NCBI GenBank assembly: GCA_032622095.1
Contig: CP136069.1
Coordinates: 157,097,043 to 157,161,042 of the forward strand
Length of the DNA stretch: 64,000 nt
Direction of reading: 5' to 3'
Source: Siphonodentalium dalli
Taxonomy: Eukaryota; Mollusca; Scaphopoda; Gadilida; Siphonodentaliidae
Made by a program: the position numbers and the translations under genes. Positions 39,201-54,200 of this stretch are shown piece by piece. The notes beneath the pieces are model-generated. The model saw only the letters and a list, made by a program, of their open reading frames with translations. It was not told the origin of the DNA and did no database searches. Each line of letters opens with the position of its first letter. Position 1 is the first letter of the stretch.

Positions 39201-42200
39201 GATAGTAAAAAATTCGTTATTATTACCCACTTGATTATAGAGTTATCCATCCTTGTCTGTTTGAATAGAATTTTGGCGTAAAATCTCGAGCATGTTACCA
39301 AATTGACGGCAGTTATAAGTACTCATCTCGAGAACATAAGAATTTTCAAAAATCAATATCTAATGACTCTGAGCTTTGTTTGATGGGTTCCTCGACTCGA
39401 ATCAAATATTTTTTACCCCCAAAGCCAAAGAAATAGTAATATAGGACCCTCTGATCGGATTGTTGTTGTTGGAATCTGTTGAGATGGGGACCCTCTTTAC
39501 GGGTTGAGTACCTTTAACATGTAAATAAATCATTAACAATGAACTGTGCTATGCCAGAGACCAGCCTAGAGGTTTCAAATTGGGAGAAGTCACTTCTCCA
39601 CATTTGGTTATTAGGGAGAAGTGGACTGTTATAAGGGAAAAACAAATAATGGCTGAAGTTCAATTTACACCCAACATCATCCTTCTATGATCCAATAAGT
39701 ATTATCATCAAAAGAGCACATTTATAAAACAACTATTGTGAGAAAGAACACCAATATAATCAATAAATATTCTTTAACCCTTTCAGTGCCAATTCCGATT
39801 TTTGTATCAACCCATATTTCCTTGATCATTTTTCAAATTTATTGATTATAATAATGTGATACATTGATGGAAAGAGCTCGAAAGGTTGATACAAAAATTG
39901 GACTTGGCACTGAAAGGGTTAAACATGCTGTTGACACATATGCATACTGGTATATGAGAGAGAAGTCACTTCTCCCAAGGACAAAAATGGGGAGAAGTGG
40001 CACAATTGGGGGAGATTATGTCTCCCAAGTCACCCTCTAGACCGGTCCCTGTGCTATGCTCTGGAATTTGTCACACTATTTTGAAATGATTTCTTAGAAA
40101 TAGTGGCTACTATAAAATCGACTCTGTAATATACAGTAATGCCCAAAGTATATGACCCTTTAACCACAGCAGAATTATGGGAAATTTTTCAGGATTTAGT
40201 CGGAAATATGGCTTGTTGCCATTCACCGGAAAGCTCTCAGCTCTCAGTGAGAGCTTTACGATGAATGGCAGCAAGCCATATTTCCGATTAAATCCTGAAA
40301 AATTTCCCATAATTCTGCTGTGGTTTAGGGGTCGATTATTTAGGACATTACTGTAGTCATAAATAGACGAACCTGGTTGCTCAGGATACTGCGGCTGATC
40401 TCCATATTCATAGCCATAGTACTGATAGTAGTCATAGTATTTTGAATAGTAGTCATCATATGCGGCCCTGCTGCCTGACCTCATTCCCTGATAGGGGTCT
40501 CTGTCTTTGTCTCTAAAAATAGAAATAAAATACAAGAAATGGTGAGAAAGTGCAGGTAAAAATAAATAATGCCTTCATTGACTATAAGACCAAAGAAAGA
40601 CATGTTATATCAGGGCCTCAGCTAGCCACAAAAGGTTGATAATCGGGTATATAATCATCAATCGGGTATATCATCATCCACTGGAACTATAAGCGCTGTA
40701 TAGACTAGATAATCAATATGAACCAACTAAATGTTTAAACCACAAACCTATAATTGACAGTTAGATTTATTAAGAGCATTGCCAGATTGTGGCAAAATGT
40801 GCCCCTGGTAATTTCAACAAAGGGCCATAACTGGCAGACGAAACCCAAATTCGAACTTGACCTGCATATTGGGCTAGTAAACTCACATACCAAATTTCAT
40901 TTCATCCAGTTCAGTTAAAATTATCATCCGGAAACGAAAAATAAGTGCAAATTCCAACAAAAAGGCCTGTTTTTCAAAACGGACATATACAAATATTAGC
41001 GGTGATGGACAGACGCAAATAATATAGCATTCCCACTATATCCTTCGTCGTGGGGTTATAAAAATCTTTCCAAACACAACAGTTGAAAGAAACAACATTG
41101 CTTGCTTCTTACCAAAAAGTACACAAGAATATATATGCTCCCACACTATGTATTACATACCAATATTATTTAATTCTCTAACTCAATAACTAATCTGACA
41201 TCTCCATCAGAAAAACATGAAAATCGAATACAATAACTGGGTTATAGTTCGCATAAATCTAAAATTGTGCTGAAACAGACAATATGATTAATAATGAAAT
41301 TCATTAACATGCTAAATTTAACAAAATAACAAACTGATCAAAAGTTTGAAAGATTACTTATCAAATAAACATGCCATGCACTATTACCAAACTATCATTC
41401 AAATGAAGAACAAGAAACTTGCATACTGTAACATGCTAATGAGATATGCTATCAGATCTGGACTAGCCTACTTCGGTACTTGAGCCTACATCCTCTAAAT
41501 TTTACTGAGTCATAATTTTGCGATTTATTGATCAGTCAACCAGTATGCAAAACGATGGTAAGAAAATGAGAATAGACAAACTGACAATTTCAGAAAATAT
41601 TTGAGTTGAACTTTCAACGCATTTTAAAGCTTTAATTGGCATTGCTGATATATCAATGAGTATTTAATAGTGAAATAATATAACTTCAGTTGTGCTGACT
41701 ACATCATATCGACAAAGTGAACATTCACTTCTGTACATACAATTGTGGCTAAATTTCATCATGAGGAATGTCAATGGCATCCACCAAACATTGATTAACC
41801 CTTCTATGACTGGAGCTTCCTGAAATTTTGCGAAAACACTGTGCCAATGCATTCTCTTATATATGTAAGTTTCACTTGATATTCCCATTCATATTGTTCC
41901 TAGTTCATAATAACACTAGCAAGCTGTTTGATTGAAATGCAGGAAATTTTCCTCATATTAAAGTGATATCATAACAACTTCCAATTTTAACCCTTTCAGT
42001 GCCAAGTCCGATTTTTGTATCAACCCATATTTCCTTGATCATTTTTCTCTAAGAGCTCTTTCCATCAATGTATCACATTATTATAATCAATAAATTTGAA
42101 AAATGATCAAGGAAATATGGGTTGATACAAAAATCGTACTTGGCACTGAAGGGGTTAAATCAATATAACAGAAGAACTATTTTGTTAACTACAATGTAGT

Positions 42201-45200
42201 TCTATGGGTATAAATGTTTAACCCATGAAATGACAATTGAAAATTTACACCCAAGATAGAAATTTATACCCACAATATGGTGTAAAGATGAAATAGGTGT
42301 TACACACACAATAGCAAAGGCAATTATGGTATAAAAGGAAGTGGATATAATTGTACTCAGTTGAAACAAATGATAAAGAACAAATGTCCTGAAATGGTGT
42401 AAAATCTCATTAACATTTTGTTAACATAAGCCAATTCAACTCAGAACATTCAATCATATTAATAGTTTATATTGATTAGTATGATTAGTAAGCCATCGTC
42501 AGGTTAATTTGGTGATAAAGCATCTGAATGAACGGTGAGTTAATCAAGGCTCTTACCGAGGAGGGAGAGGAGGGCGTACAAGCAACGATCTGTCGCTGAC
42601 AGAGCTAGGAAACAAACAAAGGAACTCAAACACTATAATCTACAGGTACACATAATTCATGCTTCTTACTCCGATTCTAATCATGTACTAAATGTGAGGA
42701 GCAATGAATTATTTTTGCCATAAATTAAACTTTAAAAAAAATAAAGTTGATTGAATTTTTTTTTAAATAAAGTGGATTTTAGAAGAAATTACTTGTTTAT
42801 TTTTATTCAAATTATCTGCCATATGTGAAGAGCAATGAATTATTTTCGTTTTTTAAATCAACTTAAAAAAAAATGAAAGGTTAAGACTAACGGTGGGACT
42901 ATGCCTGACTGAATATATTCATAACTGTTTATAATAACAATAAAAATCTATTTTAATTGATAAAATTGCCAGTGAGATACATGTATTATCAAACAAATAT
43001 CAAGTATGAAGAAATGCTAATGTCAATATTTTCAGATAAATAAATAGCTATCTCTTGTTTGTGAGGGATTTAAATCTTATACTCCTGTTCACAAATTTTA
43101 CATTCCGAAACAAAAATGTCTTAAAATCTTAACCTAGATAGGCTCAAACACTTTACTAATTTTTAGTATTTTCATAGCCATATGCAGTTCTTTGTGTTCA
43201 TATAGACATAGTCCCCACACCACCCCCTATTATGTAAATGAAATAAAAACTATACAAGAAAAATTAATATATAATTTCACAAACGAAGATCAGAAATTCT
43301 GTTGAGCAGAAGTATGCTACAAATCTACGCAATCACCAGAGGAACAAAGAGAACATAGGCAGACAACACGAAGGATATAAACAAAATGCAAGCAGACGAC
43401 AAACAGAGGACATCAACAGAGGACAATGACGATAATATATTCTAACTGCTGTCTCGATTATCTGTGGGCGCTTGATTAGCCAGAGTTTCCGCTGACAACA
43501 AACCTCTTTCCTGATAATATATGGACCGAGACTTAACCCTTCCATGGTTGGTGCTTCCAGAAATTTTACAAAAATCCTGTGCAAATGGAAATACATTCTC
43601 TTATATGTGAGTCTCCCACCGGACATTTCCCCACCCGGACATTTACCCAACGGACATTTCCCCACCCTTCTAATAAAATGCTTTATGCTATATCTTTTAT
43701 CGCAGACATCAAAGAATGTTTTGACTGATCAGTGAAGCCTGGTCAGTGAGGCCATCTCAAGCGATGTCAACTCAGCATGGTATTGTTGTAACCCTACTGA
43801 AGAGTACTGGGAAATTTCACCCATCACTCATTACCAACATGAAAGCGTATTTTGACAAACATGAAAGAGTGTTTTGACGATAGTTAATTACACATAGCAT
43901 TGTATATAATTAAACAACTTAGTATAGTATATACAATGTTTTTTGTTTTAAGTGGTACCTTACTTACTGAAGAACAGAAATAAAGAGCGTTCATCATTAA
44001 TTAACCAATAATATGTGTGCAAGTTTCCATAAAGAGCTTTTAATTTCATATTTTTCTGAAGAACAGAAATAAAGATCTCAATTAACACATGGTTGACATG
44101 GTGACAACTTGCCATTTCTCATCTACATGTATGACAACCACAAAGGGGGCGAGACGGTCTGGCATTTCTACCACAGGACAAGGTCAAACTAGGTTTGCAA
44201 GGACAAGGTCAAACTAGGTTTGCAGCACATGATGAACACTATTCCGGAAGAACTTATGGATGTGGTTGACTACTTCGATAGGAACTATGTTAATGGACCT
44301 TATCGTGTATCGACAGATGGCGGAAAGGTTGTTATGAAATGGACAAAGCCAAGATTCCCAGTTGATGTTTGGAATGTCCATGATGCCACAGTTGATAACA
44401 GATCCCGCACCAACAACATGACCAGCCCGGATTATGGTTGTCCATCCAGTGCCTACAGAAAGAACAGACTGCTGCACTGACCGACACACCCATAGTAATA
44501 GTCAATACCACGTACACCCATAGTAACAGTCAAAGGAGGGAAAAGTCCGGTGGGGAAATGTCCGCTTTGATATTGAGTAAGTGGGGAAATGTCCGGTGGG
44601 TAAATGTCCGGGTGGGTAAATGTCCGCTTTGCCATTTCAAAGGCGGGTGGGGAAATGTCCTGGATTCGTGGATCACCCATGACATTTCAAGAACATACCA
44701 AAGATCATTAACCCTTCCGTGACTGGAGCTTCCGGAAATGTTGCAAATGTTCTAAAGAGAACACATTGGCTTAATAATATTTACATTGACTTTGTAAGCC
44801 AGTGCATTGTCTTATATATGGGAGGCTCGCTATGGGAAAATGCACTGGCACAGGATCTTTAATGCTGCATCAGCGCAGCTCCCTTAATCCGATCGACGAT
44901 AAATAAGATAGAGAGCTCAAAAGTTGTTATAGACAACAGACAAACGAACAGACAGACAGATTCCACTTCTATATCCCCTGCCAAAAGTAGTCTGCGGGGG
45001 ATAATTATGGGAGCATACAAACTATCAGGACTCTTGTTGTCAGAGGAAACTCATGCTGCAAAGAGTCAAACACTGAGACTGCTTTGTCGAGATACTCACG
45101 TGAGGTCATGACCTTCGGGAACAGGAGTGTGTCCGCGAGAGAAGCTTGCCTGGCTGAGCCTATCAAACTCATCGTAACCATTGTAATCAGGGTTAGGGTA

Positions 45201-48200
45201 GCCATGATAATCAGCATACCTGGTTAATTAATGGAGCCAAAAAAATGCAGCATAGCATGCTTATGGTATGATAATCTACATATTTATAAGGTGTTACTGG
45301 GAAGCATGTGTAAAAATGAGGAAATCTCCTTTGGTTGTGATATTAGTTTATCATAGTTTATAAGAATTCTTTATTTTTCAAATAAATATAAATGGATTAT
45401 AAAAGTGTGATAAATAGTACCAGAAAATTGCAAAAATCTACAAAAATTGCTAAGTGCGCAATAAAAGAGTAACTACATATACTGACCAACTACAGAATTG
45501 TATCCCATTCCACCACAGATGACATGTGTTTGGAGCTGAATATCATACTAATGTTGAGAAATGTCAACAACTATTTACAGATCTCAATGTTATGAGCAAC
45601 TATAATAATTTATATAATAATCACTTTGAAACAAATTTCATCTTATTATCGTATAATAGTAAATCAAAAACTGTAATAGCACCAAAAAATGGATTTATAT
45701 TCATACGCCATATATTATACCGGTAACAAAGAAACGATTCAGGGTTTAGTAGCTTTAAACCAAAATCGACTGCTAATTGGGTGCTGTTCTAACTTCCGTG
45801 ATTGCATCAACAAAACCACAGAACTAGATTGCTATTACCATTGATGTGAAATACTGCTACTGCAGTTCAGTTGTACATGTATTATTAATTGTTTCTTTTC
45901 TAAATTGATTCTCCCATCAGTTATAAAACATACATTGGAATATCCTATTATCTCACATGGAGGGATGTTCTGGAAACATAAACAGACAACAGATAATACA
46001 AGTGTAGAAGAATTCCTATTAGTTGGTGGGAAACGTTCATAATTGGTGATAAATGTTCAGATAATAAGTACAACAAATGGCCAGTTGTTGAAATCATTAT
46101 CTGAACATTTCCTAAGGGGACTAGTTGTCAATGAGTATTTAGTAAATGAATGGTTAATAGAAAAACCACTATGGTGGAGGGTTATACAATTTTGAGCCTG
46201 GTCGGTATATGTATTATACTTGTGGAGGGAGAAGTCATGCCCATGTGGTGGAGATTTGACTTCTGCTTACTTCTTGATAAACTTAATAAGGATCGTCGAC
46301 ACATTTCAAGTGGTCACATTTATACTTAGAAATACAGGACAAGGACAAAACAGAGAATTTGGAAATAGAATGTAAAGACGTTTAACATAAATGAGAGTCC
46401 TTTTACCACATATATTTATTGGGTTAGGTAGACATAGTTGATGTAGCATGAAAACACACCATACCCATGAAAATGAGCCTTAATAGGCCATGCAAAGTCA
46501 ATTTCTATTTTCTCAGGCCCAAAAATATTGAAAAGCATGCATGCGCGCAGTTTTAACATCATTTTTTATTTCTGGGGCACATGCCAACGAATCATTCCAG
46601 CCCTGAAACAGCCAGCTCTGGGTTTAATATCAGTTGTCGGTGGCCATTATAACCCAAACAAATGTCCATGAAAGATAGTTGATAGACTCCATGTGATCTA
46701 TTTTGTAAAAAATCACCCAATAATGTATTATTGACACATTTTTTACTGAGTTTGCAGATACGATTCACCACGACAGCATTGTATGGATTGGAAATTTTAA
46801 ACAATAAACGGGTATATTCAATCTCAGTTGAGAGCAAGTTTGTATAAAAGCATACCGTAATTATTTCGTACCAATTATTATTATAAAACGTGAATAAAAA
46901 GGTTACATGCACGGGTTTCGGGACCATGTGTGAGGGCCTGAGAAACGGGAAATTGACTTTGTGTGGCCTTAGGAAGTTTGGAATCTTTCAGACAAAAAAC
47001 ATTGAAATACAGGTATGTAAACCCAACATAAAGTAGGTCGAGTTAGTGTCTGTTGGTAAATCTTTCTCTTACTCACAATTACATGAACCTCTACATAATT
47101 AATGTAAATAATAAAATTGATCATTTATGCGACAGTAAGTAAAATTCTATATCTGCCTACTAAGAGAAAATCACATTAGGACTTATACCAGAGGGGAAGT
47201 TGAGCCCCAGTAAATATGAAGTGTATGCAAATTACAGAATGAAAATAGGAGTTAGCATCTGTTTCTAAAAGGTAGTAATACATATATTGTATGCTGAATA
47301 CAAGTGAAGCCATGCTTCTTTAATTAAAGGGCACAAGGCACTCACAGTGGGTAAATGTGCAAAAAATATAAAAGTCTGTAAAAACATCACCACTAAGAAG
47401 AACATGGATAAATAGATAAACTTTGTTCTGATATTCCTTATTAATATTTATCACATAATTAGCTACTAAACCCGGCCTCATATTTTTGATAAGACACATG
47501 TGTATTATCGGCATGTGCAGTGATGGTAGAGCTTAGCGCAATGATTTTTATGTCAATGCCAGAACTTTATTATTATGTTAATTAGAATATAATTATGATA
47601 TTTGATTTGTGTTGAGTTATTTAGTGTTGACTGAGATAAACATGGGTGACTGGGTGGTTGAACAATTTGACAACATGAAAAGACACATTTAAAATGGAAC
47701 TATATTTTTTCTTCAAGGTGTCTTTTTGGTTGTGATAAGGAAATCAATAATAATTCTTAAACCCAGCTGATTCGAGATCGTTTTTCCATGCAAAAATGTG
47801 ATTATGTGATAAAATGGATCTCAAATTCGTCGCAATTCGATATGAAATTTATTAACCTCATCCACAAAATTTGATTCGAGCTGCGTTAAAGCTCAGCTCG
47901 AATCGAATTTAGGGCACTCTGATAACAAAGTTCATGTATAATTGCAACTCATTAGAGATTCTCTATTTCCCCAATAACAAAATTTTTTGTATTGAAAATA
48001 TTGTTATGTAAACAATATTGTTAGTGATTTGTCAACAAACATCGCTAATAGTATACTAAGTTTAAATATTTTAGTCTGAATATGATTTTCAGAATATTTG
48101 TCAATGCTTTGACCTATCCAATGTTTACAGTCAAGTTTAGATTAAACTCTGGTATCTTGTTGGACTAATTGGACTTTTATCGGTAATTCCACTGTAACAG

Positions 48201-51171
48201 TAATGTTTACATAACAATGGCTTTGGCATGTAAAATCTCATTATTGGAAAGTTATTAATAATGAAAATAAGAACAAAGTCAATCTATTTTCATGCACATG
48301 TTGGCGATAGTTGTTCTACAGACTTGCACGTTATTTCGCACAAACCCACTTCGAGGTCCTTGAGTCCATTTAATACTATTAGCTGAATTAGATATTATAC
48401 ATACATAGCATATGATATTAGTTTCATCAAATATAGGTTGAAATGACAATATCACCTAAAGGTACACAATCTGATTTGATGATCATGGTATCACCAGATT
48501 CCAACAACAACATTTCTTCAAAAGAAGCTTTAGTTATCAGAATCGTTTAATTACCAAAAAAAAATGCTAACCACTGTCAACTCTAGTATTAAGTTTCCCA
48601 AAATGTGTTAAATATTTATCAACATTTTGTTCAATGCGATTTGGTATCGAGAGTATGTCGATCATCTCGTCGAATGCTGGGCCGCCAAATATTCCAGATG
48701 GTGAAAAATAGCAGATTAATTTTTTTTATATCTATTAACTTTCATGGTGGGTTCCTGGACTCCAATCCAATATTTTTTACCCCCGAAGTCAAAGAAATAG
48801 TAATTTAGGAGCGCTAATTCAGATTATGTATCTTTAAAGATGTATTACAATCTCCAATCCAATTTTTATGAATCTATTTTACTTCCAATTAAGTTACTAA
48901 TGTATAAAATAGCCTGTTTGGAATTTTCTATCTTTTTATTTCATAATGGTTCGATGATTTAAAGGGAAAATGATCACTTTATTTTCTTAATTTTTCAATA
49001 ACGATATGACATTCTTTGGCCTAGTTTAATTTTAACATTTGACTTTCACCATTTGTTCAGCCAAACAAGAAATAAAAAACTGTGTTAAAGAGTTAATGGC
49101 ATTTCTTAATCAAAAGAGTGAAAACCGACAAAGAATGATAACTTCATAATTCAAGAAATGTGGAATACTGGACACATAATTTTAGGTGAATACAAATATA
49201 CTTTGAGATGTATTTCTAGTGAAATATTTAAATTATGATAGGATAAAATGCAAATTTAGTGGAAAATACTATGTGAAGACTGGTTGCTCCAAGTGAAATT
49301 TTGCCACCAAATATGACACTTTTGTTAAATGTAGACAATCTAGCTTTATAGATCATGATCTTTGTTGTAAAGTTTAGGTATCATTTGCTTTTAAGTCGAA
49401 CAATGATTGTTAAAATTGTTCTAACACATAGTGTGGCTTTAAATATTTTCTAATTGCATGTCACAGGTAAGAAAGTAGGCCAAGGCATGGAAGAGTGAAA
49501 TTCTTCCATGTTTTGGACAGAGAGCATGAATGAGTGAATGTATTTTGTCTCTTTCTTTTGTTATTATTCTTCTTTATCAATAAAAAATAAAAAAAAAAAA
49601 AATAAAAAAAAGTTTAGGTATCATAAAATATTACATTTCAGATAAAGAATGCTACTAAAATGATTTTAACTGTTGAAATTTGGTAGAAAATTTAAATCAG
49701 GTAAATCTGAAACTGAATTTCTCTCTTTCAAGATAAAAACTTCAATTGTGACTGATATTGAATTTTCTTTCACTGATATTTATATAACACCCATTTGAAA
49801 TTCCGAACATTTAACCTCTGCACTGCTGGCTGACATCATGATGCCGGGCCATTGATGGTATGGACATTTTGTAATGTAAAAATGACTGTTGATGGAATGA
49901 CCATTTTGTAATGGAAAAATATAAGAGGAATGTTGCAGAGACATTAAAATTTAGTCCAAATTAAAAACATTGAGATATTGATATACTTTTTCCGACGAAC
50001 CAATTTCTTAATTCCCTTTATGGATGATATTCCTGAAGTTACTAGTGCTCTGAAGTAGGTACGCAGGTATTGCTGACATTTAGCACACAACATGCACTTT
50101 TATATCCATTATAGCTGAGGACGTCACAGCAGTGAAGAAATTAAGAAGACCTTTGAAGTTGGGGAATCTAAGTGAAACACTCAATACAGGTTTTGAAAAT
50201 GTCGAATTAGATTGTCTTCAATTCAAATTCCACATTTTTTTTGTCAAATTCAAATGCACATGCTGGTATGAAAATAGAAGAAAAACCAAACCATAAAAGG
50301 CAAGAGATGACCAAAATCTTACCTTCGATCATAATATCCGGCGTCATCATAGCCTCGTCTGTAATTCTTATTGTAATCTCTATAGTAATCATCATAGTAA
50401 TGTTTGTATTTCGAATCATATGCATAGTCTAAAATAATAATAAATCAAATAACATAATATACAATTGGTGAGTTTTACAAACTATAAGATGTAATATTAA
50501 TATGACATTACTGTCCATTTGTTTATTTTAAATTGTCTTAACCCTTCCGTGACTGGAGCTTCCGGAAATTTTGCGAAAACCCTATGCCTAAGGATTCTCT
50601 TAAATATGCGAGTCTCTCATAGGAAGCCTCATATAAGAGAATACATTTGTCTGACAATATTTACCTTGACCTTGTAAGCCAGTGCATTCTCTTATATATG
50701 TCAGGCTCCCTATCTTTAATGCTGCACCAGCGCAACTCCCATCATGAAAGGGTTAATACTTAATTCATTATTCATTTGAAGATTGTTAAAGAAGAAATAG
50801 AACAGCCAGTTTGTTTCATGAAAGAAAATATTAATATTGTTTAACCATTTCATGTCGAGAGCTGCGCTACTGCAGCATTAAAGATCCTGTGCCAGTGCAT
50901 TCTCTTATATATGCAAGGCTCCCTATGGGAGACTCGCATATTTAATAGAATGCATTGGCATTCGTTTTCTATGAAAGTCCACAACACACACAAATTATTT
51001 CATCGGCAATAAAAATTATCAACAGAGGCCAAAAAGATTAATGTGGTGGTGCCTGAGAAAAAAATATTTAATTTTGGATGGCCTTAACCCTTTGAGTGCC
51101 AGGGGCCGATCTCATCGGCCCTAAACCTACAAAATAAGTCAGTTAAAGAATATAAGAATAAATTATTAAAA

Positions 51172-51211
<40 letters not shown>

Positions 51212-54200
51212 TTAGGCCAATGCATTCTCTTATATATGCGAGGCGACCTATGGTCGACTCGCATATATAAGAGAATGCATTGGCACAGGGTATATGGGTT
51301 GATACAAAAATCGGACCTGGCACTCAAAGGGTTAACAGGTCATTAAAAGTGGTGAATCAGAAGTTGTGAATTAAGTTCAAACCTCTTGGTCGATCTTTCA
51401 TCCTGTAATAGTCCTTGTCATATTCTGTTCGAGATCTTGGTCGTTCTCCAGACCGATTCGATTTCTCTTCAGAATCTAATGTGAAAAAAATGCATACTGT
51501 GAAAATGGAGATAAAAAAAAATAGGGGTGCAAAATACAATGGTGACTTAAAAGTGATGTGAAACACTCCGGTAGGGTGATCAATAGAAATGGAGAATAAT
51601 CTTATCAAAGTTGTTATTTTTACAAATATTAAACCAAACTGACAACACACGCCACCATTCTTATATATTAATTAAATGCAATGACTCTCGATGGCGAATT
51701 TATTTGTGTTAATTTATTGCCGATAGTTGTGTCCCGAATCGAGATGAAAATATTTACAATAGAGCAACGTTTTCTATGGAGTGGTATGGACAATTTCTTT
51801 TAAATTGTCAGCGATGTTAGTAGAATGCTACAGTAATAATACCTGTGTTTAGGGTAACGCACCCACCCCTCCAAAAACAGGTTGCCTCCTCACTATTTTA
51901 TTGTTTTTTTTTTAAATTTTCCTCAGACCCATTTTTTTGCACTTAAAATATGAAAATACATGACTGGAAAAAATTAAATAAAATGACTTTACAACCCTAC
52001 CTCTATTTTATTTCTCCCTTTACCCTAAACACAGGTATTATTTTATTAGCCTTATGATACTTAGAAATTCTTAAGGATTCAGTCTGCAAACGAATCAGAT
52101 CAGTTTGACCTCCACCATCAAAGCATTTCCCAAAGGAAAGTTGAATTGCATACACCACTGAGCGATTTGTGTAGCATGTTATTATACAGGTTTTTTTATC
52201 TCATATGTGACCCGCCATATCAAATCCAGTCGGAAGTCGGGATTTTTTTTACCCTGTGCCAATGCATTCTCTTATATATGCGAGTCGACCATAGGTCGCC
52301 TCGCATATATAAGAGAATGCATTGGCTTAACAATTTTTTATCATGTTTTTTAAATAAATGTTTCTTACAATTTTTAGGACATAAAATAAAAAAAACATCC
52401 ATTACCCTGCAGGGAGCTCCACACATATATAGAAGCACATAGAAGAGTGTCGTCTGCTCATGTTTGTCTGGGGCTCTGTATGGGTGAAATTATAAAATTG
52501 TTAAAGAATACAAGAACAAATTATTAAAATTGTAAAAAATTGTTAGGCCAATGCATTCTCTTATATATGCGAGGCGACCTATGGTCGACTCGCATATATA
52601 AGAGAATGCATTGGCACAGGGTAAAAAAATCCCGACTTCCGACTGGATTTGATATGGCGGGTCACATATAACAGACTGGGTCATACTCAAAGAGTTTACA
52701 TTTATACTCAAAAGAAAATCTTTATTGCATAGGGTAATTATGCCAGTTTTAGCCTCATGGCCTCCCAGATGGAAGCATTGGTTGAGTTGACACTTACCTG
52801 AGCCCTGACGAGAAGCTGGTCTATCATATCGATCATCCGGATTCCTGTCAGAGTGTGCATTCCTTGTATATCTCGGATCATGGTGACGATAATATTCCTC
52901 ACGATCCAGCTCCGAACGGCTCGACGGCCTGTCATAGTCATATCGATCATCTCTGTATCGCCTCTCTCGACTATCACTGTCGCTCTTATCCCTACCGTGT
53001 CTATTTTTAGGTTTACTAATACTTTCATTTTCGTCCCGATCCCTACTCCGAGAGCGACGATCATATCTATCACGATCATATCTATCACGATCACCTGAGT
53101 TTGTCCTTTTGTGATAATAATCGTCTCTGCGTTTTGATGAATCTCGCACAGGACTACTATCACGACTTTTATTTCTGACCCGAGATTCATCCAGTCTCCG
53201 ATCTGTTGAACTTTTCTCAGAGATTTTTGAAGAGCTTGCCGGCTGCGTCGACGATTGCGATGAGCTAACGGTTGTGGCAGGAGTAGAGTTGGCAGTAGTC
53301 GTCACATGAACTGTTGTCGTAGCAACAGAGAGTACAGGAAGAGCAGCGGGGGCTGGTGGAGCTAAAAGAATATTTCCCCCAAATGCCGGCAGCTCAGCAT
53401 TTTCCCAAAGAGTCGTAGCTGGAGACATATTTTGTGTTGCCCGCTGTCCTGTTCGAGAATGGGGTCGTTTCGTAAGAGCTGACACACCTTTTGTTGGCGA
53501 ATCAGAATCGAAGTTACCGGGCTTAAAATCGGCACTTGAACGGCCAGTCCTCAGAGGAGACTGAAAATGTTCGGCACTAGATCTACCTGTTCTAGGCGGG
53601 GGTTGAAAAGGGCTCTCCTTTCTCAGCATGATAGGACTAGAACCGGGACTCTGTGAATGCCGCGATATCAAATTCTCTAATGGGGAAAGCACGCTGGCTG
53701 TTTCTGCCATCGATGTCGATTTCAATGAAAGCTTCTCCGGTCTATCACTAGCCTCATTATAATCGAACCCACCAGTGCTGTTCAGTGATGGCTTCACCGA
53801 TTGAGCACCGGTGTGAGCTAACATATGACCAGTTTCCATATAAGAGGGTGGTCTTTTCTCAGAATTTTTCACCATCTGTCTAGATACATTTGAATGTGGA
53901 ACGTCACGCTCTTTGGCTTTATGCTGAGTTTTTTGTTGAGATGAATTTCCAAAATGAAAGTCGGTGGCTGTATTGAGATTATCATCTCTCGTAGATTTAT
54001 TCACACCTGTTTGCGTGGAGAGAATATTTTCACCACTTGAATTCGTTGTTAATGAAATACCAGAAAAACTTCCAGGATTTGGAAATTCCTCTAGTAAATC
54101 AATATCACTTTTAATCAAGGATGTGGAAGAAACTCCAGAAAGTGTTGTCGGACCTGATTGTTGCCCTGAATGCGCTCTGTCTGTGTCAGGTTCTGGGCCG

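Larger units (their letters stand above)
45220..50322 (-). other. Intron 5 (5.1 kb), mostly featureless AT-rich DNA
   Basis: It contains a family-E element (45885-46157), a family-J element (48456-48837) and an A-rich simple-repeat patch near 49580-49612. A small hairpin of TTCGAG/CTCGAA type lies near 47872-47910. No coding sequence or RNA gene is recognised in 46158-48455 or 48838-50322. Confidence 0.7.

Noticed and set aside
52738-53190. 150-codon open frame on the minus strand
   Set aside because: It is a shadow frame of the Arg/Asp-rich part of exon 3 (low-complexity codons give open frames in several phases).
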